Shown piece by piece: positions 32,920-41,155 of a stretch of 64,000 nucleotides of DNA (its first letter is position 1; every line of letters starts with the position of its first letter). Origin of the DNA: an uncultured Alistipes sp. (GTDB taxonomy: Bacteria; Bacteroidota; Bacteroidia; Bacteroidales; Rikenellaceae); assembly GCA_944320685.1 (NCBI GenBank), contig CALUIK010000001.1, forward strand, positions 620,001 through 684,000. The letters run 5' to 3'. The notes under the pieces were generated by a model, which was not told where the DNA came from, made no database searches, and worked only from the letters and a program-made list of their open reading frames with translations. A program made the translations under genes and the position numbers.

Positions 32920-34836
32920 TTACCATACTGCCATACATTCGTCGATAATGGCTATACGCTCCTCAATGATATTCTTCATGCGTGCGATCGCCTGATCATA
33001 CGAGAAATAGGCGTCGCCGTTGGCATTCACCGTCATGGGCCAGCGCGAGTAGTTCTCCTCGGCGGCATAGAGCAGCTGCGACGAGCATCTGTCAACGAAA
33101 GCGGGCAGTTGCATAAATGCGGGCCGCAGTTCCGCCCACCGCTGCTTGGCCAGCGTCCTCATCTCCTCCTCCTCGAACAGGTAGTGCAGCCATACGGCAT
33201 CCTTGACGTAGAGCGAATACGACGCCGGCTTGGCCTCGTCGTAATCGAAGTTGAAGGTCCCGTAGTCGAAATCCCATATCGGGCCGGCCACGAGTTTGCC
33301 GCCGCGGTCCTTGTGCAGGTATACGCTCCCCGGGTTGAGGATCTCGTGGTTTACGCACACCTCGTACAGCAGCCAATAGTCGATGAACGACAGCGGGTCG
33401 ATATATTTCCTGTAGCCGTGCTCGGGGTCGGACCGCAGCGCCGGATCCATCACCACGCGCTCGAACTCGCCGATATAGCCCTTGATGTAGTCGAACTGCG
33501 CGTCGGTCAGGTCGTCATCGTCGGGCGACTTGACTATGTACCATGAGGACGAAGGGCCGTACTTGCTCGGCACCGTCGGCGACCACTTGCGCGGAGAATC
33601 GTCCCAGTGGAAGTCCATCTCCACCAGATAGCCGCCCGTGATGTCCGTATCCCCGGGCTGCAGTTCGTGCACGTCGACACGGTTCTCGTCCACGCGCACC
33701 TGTTCGGTCAGCTGATAGGTCCCCGTATATTCGCCGTTGTAGAAGAGCTCCACGTAGCGGCTGCGCGGCGCCCACGCCAGCGACGTCAGCCCCGACGCAT
33801 AGAAGGCCGTAGAGTTGCGCACCATCGTGCGGTCGCAATAGTTCGCCAGCATCACCCACCGCTTGTGCTCGGGCATCCCGAGCATCGAGGTGCGCTTCTC
33901 GAACTTCATGTTGAAGGGTTTCTTGTCCCAGCCCCACGTTATGTTGCCGCGGCCGCGCAGCGACACGGCCGTCTCGGGCAGGTCCTCGAAGACGCCGTTG
34001 CCATCGATGCGTATGGTGGCCTGTTTCCACTCCTCCTTCGACGTTATGTCGCTGCCTATCGGCCTGAGCCCCGTCGACGAATTGATATACACCACGGGCA
34101 GTCCCGTGAAGTTGACGACACGCACCGTATATTCGTACCGCCCTCCGTCGCCCTCGGCAACATACTTCACGTCGCCCGTAAAGTCGTTCGGCGTCACGCC
34201 GCTCTGCTGTTCGACGCCATTAACCGTGACCTTGCCCGAGGCGATGAAGGTGGCCACGAGACCGCTCACGTCAACCACCTCGGGGGTACGCACCTTGAAT
34301 GTCGACGACGCCTCGTCGTAGGTGCAATATATGTCTTCGTAGAGCTGCGGGTTGTCGCTCTTGAGGAACCCTATCGACGAGATGCCCGTCTTGGCCTCGC
34401 TGTTCTGGATGCAGAAGACACCCGACATGTACGTACGGCCGTCGGCGGTGGTTATGAAGATGCGCACGTCGATGCGGAAAGGCGTCTCCGAGGTGTTGCG
34501 GCTGACGATGCGCGCCGTATAACGCCCCCCGCCCGCTGCCTTCACGCCGTCGATGTAAACCTCCCGGGTCGAGTTGCGATTGGCGGCATAACACAATTTG
34601 ACGTTGTAACGCCCGCTGCCGCCGTATGAGAAATCGGTCTCGGCGGGCACCACCGTAAACGATATGTCGGAGCTGCTGCCGTCGGCGACGGTGACGATGC
34701 CGGAGCTCTCGACCGTGACCGCGACGGGCGTATTGACACCCGGGTCCGTACTCTTGCACCCTGCCAGAAACAGCACCGCCATGCACACCGCCGGTGCCAC
34801 GGCCCTGCCAATGCGGAAAACCATATCGCCTGCCAT
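32920..34836 (-). CDS. CotH-kinase-domain lipoprotein
   Basis: The 638-residue protein has a lipoprotein signal (AVCMAVLFLAGC, after MAGDMVFRIGRAVAP) and an N-terminal region of Ig-like beta repeats. The CotH kinase domain occupies roughly the C-terminal 350 residues: SLRGRGNITWGWDKKPFNMK, FYNGEYTGTYQLTEQVRVD, GGYLVEMDFHWD, YEVCVNHEILNPGSVYLHKD and WDFDYGTFNFD, containing the metal-binding acidic motif. CotH is a spore-coat protein kinase in Bacillus; the role of the many Bacteroidota homologues at the cell surface is unclear. It shares a transcript with the GH106-like gene 23 bases downstream. The start at 34836 is chosen because a promoter lies just upstream. Confidence 0.8.
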   Translation of the reverse strand: MAGDMVFRIGRAVAPAVCMAVLFLAGCKSTDPGVNTPVAVTVESSGIVTVADGSSSDISFTVVPAETDFSYGGSGRYNVKLCYAANRNSTREVYIDGVKAAGGGRYTARIVSRNTSETPFRIDVRIFITTADGRTYMSGVFCIQNSEAKTGISSIGFLKSDNPQLYEDIYCTYDEASSTFKVRTPEVVDVSGLVATFIASGKVTVNGVEQQSGVTPNDFTGDVKYVAEGDGGRYEYTVRVVNFTGLPVVYINSSTGLRPIGSDITSKEEWKQATIRIDGNGVFEDLPETAVSLRGRGNITWGWDKKPFNMKFEKRTSMLGMPEHKRWVMLANYCDRTMVRNSTAFYASGLTSLAWAPRSRYVELFYNGEYTGTYQLTEQVRVDENRVDVHELQPGDTDITGGYLVEMDFHWDDSPRKWSPTVPSKYGPSSSWYIVKSPDDDDLTDAQFDYIKGYIGEFERVVMDPALRSDPEHGYRKYIDPLSFIDYWLLYEVCVNHEILNPGSVYLHKDRGGKLVAGPIWDFDYGTFNFDYDEAKPASYSLYVKDAVWLHYLFEEEEMRTLAKQRWAELRPAFMQLPAFVDRCSSQLLYAAEENYSRWPMTVNANGDAYFSYDQAIARMKNIIEERIAIIDECMAVW

Positions 34837-34860
34837 AATCTTTCGTGTTTGGGGTCTATG

Positions 34861-34891
34861 CAAATATATGAAAAGTCGGGCGCAGAGACAA
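34861..34891 (-). promoter_or_regulatory. Promoter of the CotH-GH106 operon
   Basis: On the minus strand TTG, a 20-base spacer and TATATTTG fit the Bacteroidota consensus and place the transcription start about 18 bases before the ATG at 34836. Confidence 0.75.
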
Positions 34892-35039
34892 GAGAAAACA
34901 CAGTTTTCGGCGGCACCCGCACCCGAATGCATCACTTGGCGGCACCCCCGTCAAAGACGCACATCAGGCGTAACAGACGTCCACGCCGGTCCGGGCGGGC
35001 GCGGCGCGGCGGCTCTCCGGCGCCCCCTATGCCGTGCTG

Positions 35040-35444
35040 TCAATCCTCCCCGTCGTCGTAATACATCCCATCCATCAGGGCGTCGATCTCGCGCCGCTCC
35101 TTCTTTGTGGGGCGTCCCGTGCCGCGGTCGCGGAAGACGAAGACCGTCTCGCGCGGCATAGAGAGCTTCGCCAGCTCCTCCGCCGGCGTGATGTTGACAC
35201 AGTAGTCGGGGACGTTCTTCGCGGGCTGGCGGCTGCTCACGAGGCCCACCACACGGTAGCGGTAGACCACGGGCATGCGCTTGACCGAGATCTCGTCCCC
35301 CACCTTCACCTCGCGCGAAGGTTTGCAATAGCCGCCGTTCACCGTCACGCGGTTGTTGCGGATGGCTTCGGCCGCATCGCTGCGTGTCTTGAACACGCGC
35401 ACGGCCCACAGGTATTTGTCGAGTCTGATGTCGTCCATATTCAA
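35040..35444 (-). CDS. S4-domain RNA-binding protein, Hsp15-like
   Basis: The 134-residue protein has an S4 RNA-binding domain at its N terminus (DIRLDKYLWAVRVFKTRSDA, NNRVTVNGGYCKPSREVKVG). A basic C-terminal part (RDRGTGRPTKKERREID) follows and the protein ends acidic. E. coli Hsp15 (HslR) binds stalled 50S subunits that carry nascent chain-tRNA and helps recycle them. It follows ftsW by 43 bases on the same strand and may be read through from the dcw cluster. Confidence 0.85.
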   Translation of the reverse strand: MNMDDIRLDKYLWAVRVFKTRSDAAEAIRNNRVTVNGGYCKPSREVKVGDEISVKRMPVVYRYRVVGLVSSRQPAKNVPDYCVNITPAEELAKLSMPRETVFVFRDRGTGRPTKKERREIDALMDGMYYDDGED

Positions 35445-35487
35445 CGTTGTTTCTATAGCACGGGATGTTACTGTCGGGCCCGCGGCG

Positions 35488-36804
35488 TCAGTTGTCGTCG
35501 CCGTGTGACCCCTCCTCGGTCTGGCGGCTCACGCTCAGGATCATACCGAGGCCTATGGAGGTGAACAACAGCGACGAGCCGCCGCGCGAGATCATGGGCA
35601 GCGTCTGCCCTGTCTCGGGGATGATGTTCACCGTCACCATGATATGCAGCAACGCCTGCCCCGTTATGAGCAGTGCTATGCCCAGCGACAGCATCGCGGG
35701 GAATTTCTTGGGGCAGCGTTCGAATATCTCGATGGCGCGGAAGAATATCCACACGTAGAGCGCCACGAGGACCATCGCGATGCCGATGCCGTACTCCTCG
35801 ACGAAGAAGGCGAAGGCATAGTCGCTCTCGGGGTGCGTCATCTCGACGCGCACGGCGCTCTGGCCCGCGCCGCGGCCCAGAATGCCGCCGTTGTAGATGG
35901 CAATCATCGAGCGCTCGGTGTCGCTCAGCTCGTCGATCGGTTTTTCGGTCTGCGACGAGGTCCACAGGTCGATCCACGTCGATATCCGTCCGTGGGCCGT
36001 ATGGCTGCGGCCCAGCCCCAGCACCGCCACGAAGGCCAGCCCCACGACCGCCCACGAGATGATACGGAAGATCTCCCGCCACCTGACGCGCCCGATGTAG
36101 AGCATCGCCAGCGACAGCACGAAGACCAGCACCGCAGACGACGTGTGCGCCGGCAGTATCACCACGCACGAGAGCACGATGGGCAGGAATATCGGGAACC
36201 CGCCCTCACGCCATATGCGCTTCTGCTTAGGCCGCATCCATGTCCAGAACTTGAGGCTCGGCACGATCTGCAGCGTGCGTATCGTCGACTGCCGCTTGGC
36301 CAGCTGGTTGGCCAGATACATGACGATGGTGAGCTTGAGCATCTCCGACGGCTGGAACTGGAATCCCAGCACCGAGATCCAGCGGGCGGCGCTGTTGGTG
36401 GTCTGGCCCGTAAAGTATACCACCAGCGTCAGCAGCAGCGACACCCCGAACAGCAGGTTCGTAAAACGGCGGTATGTCTGGCTGTTGATGCGGTGCACGA
36501 CGAATATGGCTATCGTGCACAGCGCCAGCAGGAAAAGCTGCGAGCGCAGGAATTCCGCCGTCGTCGACGCCGAACGGGCGTTGTAGGCCATCTTCGCCGT
36601 GGACGAGTATACCACAAGCACCGAGATGATCATCAGCGAGATGATGATCACCCACAGCACACGGTCCCCGCCCAGAAGACGGCGCGCCGTGTCTATCACG
36701 CCCGAGCCCGCCGCGCCGGCGGCGCCCTGCGGCGCCCCTTCCGCAGCGTCGGGCTCATCCGGGACTGCCGCCCGCGTCTCGTGAAACTCCTTCTCCTCGT
36801 ACAT
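35488..36804 (-). CDS. ftsW: FtsW-type lipid II glycosyltransferase (SEDS family)
   Basis: The 438-residue membrane protein has about ten helices and the SEDS signatures: RWISVLGFQFQPSEMLKLTI, AHTSSAVLVFVLSLAMLYIG, SMIAIYNGGILGRGAGQS, HPESDYAFAFFVEEYGIGIA and IIPETGQTLPMISRGGSSLL. A 35-residue charged/Ala-rich cytoplasmic leader precedes the first helix. FtsW polymerises peptidoglycan at the division site with its PBP partner, encoded upstream in the same cluster. Its position after murD identifies it as FtsW rather than RodA. Confidence 0.92.
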   Translation of the reverse strand: MYEEKEFHETRAAVPDEPDAAEGAPQGAAGAAGSGVIDTARRLLGGDRVLWVIIISLMIISVLVVYSSTAKMAYNARSASTTAEFLRSQLFLLALCTIAIFVVHRINSQTYRRFTNLLFGVSLLLTLVVYFTGQTTNSAARWISVLGFQFQPSEMLKLTIVMYLANQLAKRQSTIRTLQIVPSLKFWTWMRPKQKRIWREGGFPIFLPIVLSCVVILPAHTSSAVLVFVLSLAMLYIGRVRWREIFRIISWAVVGLAFVAVLGLGRSHTAHGRISTWIDLWTSSQTEKPIDELSDTERSMIAIYNGGILGRGAGQSAVRVEMTHPESDYAFAFFVEEYGIGIAMVLVALYVWIFFRAIEIFERCPKKFPAMLSLGIALLITGQALLHIMVTVNIIPETGQTLPMISRGGSSLLFTSIGLGMILSVSRQTEEGSHGDDN

Positions 36805-36881
36805 TCTTCCTTGCGTTTTATATGTTCACACACCGTTATGCCTCCCCCGCAGACGGAGCGGCTGCCCCTGCGGGCCGCATG

Positions 36882-38246
36882 CTACCGTTTGCCGAGCACG
36901 TTGTCGCGCACCCACTGCTTGAAGAGTTCGCCGCGCTGCTCGTAGTTCCTGAAGAGGTCGAAGCTGGCGCACGCCGGCGACAGCAACACCGCATCGCCGG
37001 CCACAGCCCGCGCCGCAGCCGCCCGCATGGCCTCGTCGAGAGACGAGGTAGAGATCACCTCGGGCACGACCCCCGTGAACGCCTCCACCAGCTTGGCATT
37101 GTCGACACCCATGCATACGAGGCATTTCACCTTCGCCCGCGCAAACTCCATCAGCGGACCGTAGTCGTTGCCCTTGTCCGTCCCGCCGGCAATCCACACC
37201 ACGGGACGCGTCATGCTCTCGAGGGCGTACCACACCGAATCGACGTTCGTCGCCTTCGAGTCGTTTATCCACACCACGCCGTCGCGCTCGCCCGCAGGCT
37301 CCAGACGGTGCTCGACAGGGTCGAACGCATAGACGGACTGCGCCACAGTGTCGGGCTCCACACCCGCCGCCAGCGTCGCCAGAGCCGCCGCCATGGCGTT
37401 ATAGGCGTTGTGAAGGCCCTTGATCTTCATCCGCGACGTATCGATGGTGACGCTCCTGCGGCCCACGCGCGCCGTGAACTCGCCCTCGCCGTCCAGCCAT
37501 GCGTCGCCCGCACCGCTCGCAACGGCCGCATGCGCCGCAAAAGGCAGCTGCCGCATGCGCAAGTCGTACTTGCGCAGCTCGCCCGCGATGACAGGGTCGT
37601 CGGCCGAATAGACGAAGCAGCAGCGCGAATGCTGGTTGCGGATGATACGCATCTTCGAGTCGACGTAGTTCTGGAAACAATGGTCGTAACGGTCCAGATG
37701 GTCGGGCGTGATGTTCATCAGCACCGCCACATCGGCCCTAAAGTCGTACATGCCGTCGAGCTGGAACGAACTTATCTCCAGCACATGCCAGTCGTAGTCG
37801 CCTGTGGCTACAGAGTAGGCGAAGCTCTCGCCTATGTTGCCGCCGAGGGCCACGCGCACGCCCGCATCGCGCATGATGCGGTAGATGAGCGACGTGGTCG
37901 TGGTCTTGCCGTTCGAGCCGGTGATGCAGATGGTGCGGGCGCGCCCCTTGTAGCGCCCCGCGAACTCTATCTCCGAGACGATCGGTATGCCCCGTCCGCG
38001 CAGGGCCTGCACCACGGGGGCCTTCTCGGGTATGCCGGGCGACTTGACAACCTCGTCCGCCGCAAGGATGCGCTCCATCGTGTGGCCTCCCTGCTCATAC
38101 TCCACGCCCCACTCCTCCAGCACGCGCCGGTAGCGCTCGGCTATCGTGCCCGCGTCAGAGAGAAACACGTCGAATCCCTTTTTCTTGGCCAGCACGGCAG
38201 AACCGTAACCGCTGATTCCGCCGCCCAATACTACTATACGTTTCAT
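36882..38246 (-). CDS. murD: UDP-N-acetylmuramoyl-L-alanine--D-glutamate ligase
   Basis: The 454-residue Mur ligase adds D-Glu to UDP-MurNAc-L-Ala. It has the N-terminal Rossmann segment RIVVLGGGISGYGSAVLAKK, the ATP-binding ITGSNGKTTTTSLIYRIM, NITPDHLDRYD, and the C-terminal HRLEPAGERDGVVWINDSKA with STNVD-like KATNVDS. The start is set at MKRIVVLGGG; the frame is open much further upstream across mraY but lacks similarity. It lies between mraY (95-base gap) and ftsW (77-base gap). Confidence 0.95.
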   Translation of the reverse strand: MKRIVVLGGGISGYGSAVLAKKKGFDVFLSDAGTIAERYRRVLEEWGVEYEQGGHTMERILAADEVVKSPGIPEKAPVVQALRGRGIPIVSEIEFAGRYKGRARTICITGSNGKTTTTSLIYRIMRDAGVRVALGGNIGESFAYSVATGDYDWHVLEISSFQLDGMYDFRADVAVLMNITPDHLDRYDHCFQNYVDSKMRIIRNQHSRCCFVYSADDPVIAGELRKYDLRMRQLPFAAHAAVASGAGDAWLDGEGEFTARVGRRSVTIDTSRMKIKGLHNAYNAMAAALATLAAGVEPDTVAQSVYAFDPVEHRLEPAGERDGVVWINDSKATNVDSVWYALESMTRPVVWIAGGTDKGNDYGPLMEFARAKVKCLVCMGVDNAKLVEAFTGVVPEVISTSSLDEAMRAAAARAVAGDAVLLSPACASFDLFRNYEQRGELFKQWVRDNVLGKR

Positions 38247-38341
38247 TGTGTCGTCATTATACTCTTCCGCGGCGGCACCCGCCGCAGACATCACATTCGG
38301 TTTCCGTTCCGCCGGCGCCGCACGCGCCGCCGCCCCCTCTC

Positions 38342-39586
38342 CTATCGTATCTTGAGCGTCACGAGGGTCATGGCGCAGAGCAGGATCGAGACGATGAAGA
38401 AGCGCATCACGATCTTGGTCTCGAACAGCCCCTTTTTCTGATAGTGGTGGTGCAGCGGCGACATGAGCAGCAGGCGCCGCCCCTCGCCGTAGCGCCGCCG
38501 CGTGTACTTGAACCAGCTCACCTGAACCATCACCGATACCGACTCGACGAGGAATATGCCGCACAGCAGCGGCAGCAGCAGTTCCTTGCGTATACAGAGG
38601 GCGAAGACGGCGATGATGCCGCCGATCGAGAGCGAGCCCGTGTCGCCCATGAATATCTGCGCGGGAAACGAGTTGTACCACAGGAATCCCAGCAGCGCCC
38701 CGACCATCGCCGCAGCGAAGACCACCAGCTCCGAGGAGTCGGGGATATACATTATGTTCAGGTAGTCGGCATAGATGATGTGGCCCGAGAGGTAGGCCAA
38801 TGCCCCGAGCACGGTCACTATCGGCACCGACACCGACGTGAGCAGCCCGTCGAGACCGTCCGTGAGGTTCGCGCCGTTCGACACCGCCGTCACGATGAAT
38901 ATCGCCACGGCGATATAGAGTATCCACGTCAGCAGATCGTCGTCGCCGACGATCCAGCCGTAGTCGAACTCGTTGTCCTTGACGAAGGGGATGGTGGTGT
39001 TGGCCACCTTCTGCGCCTCGGAGTCGATGACCGAGCGCTGCACCTGCGTCACCACGGTCTGGCCCGCCTCGTCGGTGTATGTCACCTCGACGGGGCCGTC
39101 GACCTTCTCGCGCACCACCACATCCTGCGAGAAGCACATCACCGAACCGACTATGATGCCGAGACCCACCTGCCCCACGATCTTGAAGCGCCCCTTGAGC
39201 CCCTCCTTCTTGTGGCGGAAGGTCTTGATGTAGTCGTCAAGGAAACCTATGCAGCCCAGCCACACCGTCGAGACAATCATCAGCTGCACGTATATGTTGT
39301 CGAGGCGCCCCACCAGAAGTATCGGCACCAGCACGGCCAACAGGATCAGCACGCCCCCCATGGTCGGAGTGCCGCGCTTGGAGAGCTGCCCATCGAGTCC
39401 CAGATCGCGGATCTCCTCGCCTATCTGGCGGCGACGCAGCATGCGTATGATCGAGCGGCCGAAGATGATGGTTATCAACAGCGCGAGGATGACGGCCAGA
39501 GCCGAGCGGAACGATATGTATTGGAACATTCCCGAACCCGGGACGTCGTACATCTCATCGAGATAGCGGAAAAACGAATATAGCAT
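38342..39586 (-). CDS. mraY: Phospho-MurNAc-pentapeptide transferase
   Basis: The 414-residue polytopic enzyme forms lipid I from UDP-MurNAc-pentapeptide and undecaprenyl phosphate. It shows the family landmarks KRGTPTMGGVLILL, the catalytic region GFLDDYIKTFRHKKEGLKGR, NGANLTDGLDGLL, FMGDTGSLSIGGIIAVFA and a C-terminal MSPLHHHYQKKG. An insertion of about 60 residues between FLDDY and TDGLDGLL (VDGPVEVTYTDEAGQTVVTQ) is typical of Bacteroidota MraY. It begins 24 bases after murE. Confidence 0.96.
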   Translation of the reverse strand: MLYSFFRYLDEMYDVPGSGMFQYISFRSALAVILALLITIIFGRSIIRMLRRRQIGEEIRDLGLDGQLSKRGTPTMGGVLILLAVLVPILLVGRLDNIYVQLMIVSTVWLGCIGFLDDYIKTFRHKKEGLKGRFKIVGQVGLGIIVGSVMCFSQDVVVREKVDGPVEVTYTDEAGQTVVTQVQRSVIDSEAQKVANTTIPFVKDNEFDYGWIVGDDDLLTWILYIAVAIFIVTAVSNGANLTDGLDGLLTSVSVPIVTVLGALAYLSGHIIYADYLNIMYIPDSSELVVFAAAMVGALLGFLWYNSFPAQIFMGDTGSLSIGGIIAVFALCIRKELLLPLLCGIFLVESVSVMVQVSWFKYTRRRYGEGRRLLLMSPLHHHYQKKGLFETKIVMRFFIVSILLCAMTLVTLKIR

Positions 39587-39610
39587 CTTGTACGGAAATC
39601 TGTTTTACTC

Positions 39611-41080
39611 CTACTGCGCCCCGCCGCGCTCGACGCTGCGCAGGGCGGCGGCCGCCTCCTCGCGGTCGTCGAAATGGTGTTTCTCGCGGCCCACTATCTG
39701 GTATGTCTCGTGGCCCTTGCCCGCGATGAGGACGATGTCCCCCTCGCGCGAGAGCATCACCGCCGTGCGTATCGCCTGCGCGCGGTCCGCTATGCGCAGG
39801 CAGCGTGCGCCTTCCGCCACGCCCGCCATAATCTGGTCGAGGATCGCCTCGGGATCCTCCGTGCGGGGGTTGTCCGAGGTGAATACCGCCACCGACGCCT
39901 CCCGCGAGGCGATGGCCCCCATCTCGGGACGCTTCGTACGGTCGCGGTCGCCGCCGCAGCCGCACACCACGATCAGCTGCTGTCCGGGGCGGCGGATCTC
40001 GTTGATGGTCTCTATGACGTTCTGCAGGGCGTCGGGCGTGTGGGCGTAGTCCACGATGACCGTCCGGCCCGACTCCGAACGCACGGGTTCGAAACGGCCG
40101 CTCACCGAATGCAGGGCGCTCAAACAGCGCAGCGCATCCTCCTCCTCGACGCCGAGCAGCCGCGCGGCGCCGTAGACGGCAAGCAGGTTGGCGGCGTTGA
40201 AACGGCCGAGGAAGCCGACCCATACCTCGCGGCGGCCGACCGACAGCAGCATGCCGTCGAAGTGCATCTCCAGCACCTTGCAGCGGAAGTCGGCCATCGT
40301 CCGCAGCGAGTAGGTGCTCACCGCGGCGCGAGTGTTCTGTACCATCACCGCACCGTTGCGGTCGTCGGCGTTGACCAGCGCGAAAGCCCCCTTCGGCAGG
40401 GTGTCGAAGAGGCGTTTCTTCGCCTTCACGTACTCGGCGAAGGTCTTGTGGTAGTCGAGGTGGTCATGCGTGAGGTTCGTGAATATGGCCCCCGCGAAGC
40501 GCAGGCCCCGCACACGCTCCTGCACGATCGAGTGCGACGAAACCTCCATGAAGCAATATTCGCAGCCGTCGTCGGCCATCTCGCGCAGCATGGCGTTCAG
40601 CCGTACGGCATCGGGTGTGGTGTGCGTGGCCTCGACCTCGCGGTCGCCTACACGGTACACCACCGTCGATATGAGGCCGGCCTTATGTCCAAGCATGCGG
40701 AACATGTCACACAGCAGCGTGGCCACCGTAGTCTTGCCGTTGGTGCCCGTAACCCCGACGAGCTTCAGCTCGTGCGAGGGATTGCCGTAGAAGGCCGCCG
40801 CCATGTCGGCCAGCGCGCCGCGGCTGTCCTCCGTCACGACATAGCTCACGCCCTCTGACGTGCGTTGCGGCAGGCGCTCGCACACCACGGCCGCGGCACC
40901 CGCCGCAACGGCCGCCCCGATGAAGTCGTGGCCGTCGCTGTTCTCGCCGCGCACGGCGAAGAAACAGTCACCGCGCCCCACATGCCGCGAATCGCAGCAG
41001 AGCGCCCCGATCTCGGGATCGGACGCCGTCACGATCGTCCTGACGGGCGTCGCCACAAGAAGTTCGCTCAAATGTTTCAT
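39611..41080 (-). CDS. murE: UDP-MurNAc-L-Ala-D-Glu--meso-diaminopimelate ligase
   Basis: The 489-residue Mur ligase has the ATP-binding VGVTGTNGKTTVATLLCDMF, TNLTHDHLDYHKTFAEYVKA with the carbamylated-lysine region, and VDYAHTPDALQNVIETI. The specificity motif DNPRTEDP indicates meso-diaminopimelate rather than lysine as the third residue of the stem peptide, so the organism should have a DAP-type wall. It follows the PBP by 75 bases in the dcw cluster. Confidence 0.96.
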   Translation of the reverse strand: MKHLSELLVATPVRTIVTASDPEIGALCCDSRHVGRGDCFFAVRGENSDGHDFIGAAVAAGAAAVVCERLPQRTSEGVSYVVTEDSRGALADMAAAFYGNPSHELKLVGVTGTNGKTTVATLLCDMFRMLGHKAGLISTVVYRVGDREVEATHTTPDAVRLNAMLREMADDGCEYCFMEVSSHSIVQERVRGLRFAGAIFTNLTHDHLDYHKTFAEYVKAKKRLFDTLPKGAFALVNADDRNGAVMVQNTRAAVSTYSLRTMADFRCKVLEMHFDGMLLSVGRREVWVGFLGRFNAANLLAVYGAARLLGVEEEDALRCLSALHSVSGRFEPVRSESGRTVIVDYAHTPDALQNVIETINEIRRPGQQLIVVCGCGGDRDRTKRPEMGAIASREASVAVFTSDNPRTEDPEAILDQIMAGVAEGARCLRIADRAQAIRTAVMLSREGDIVLIAGKGHETYQIVGREKHHFDDREEAAAALRSVERGGAQ

Positions 41081-41155
41081 ATCATGTCCACTTTACATTG
41101 TCCCTGTTTTTCAGGCCGCACCCGACGGCTGCGGCCGCACCTTTCCGCCCGCGCC

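Noticed and set aside
38247..39137. Upstream extension of murD over mraY
   Set aside because: Antiparallel similarity is absent; MurD begins at the Rossmann motif at 38246, and the region is covered by mraY in another frame.
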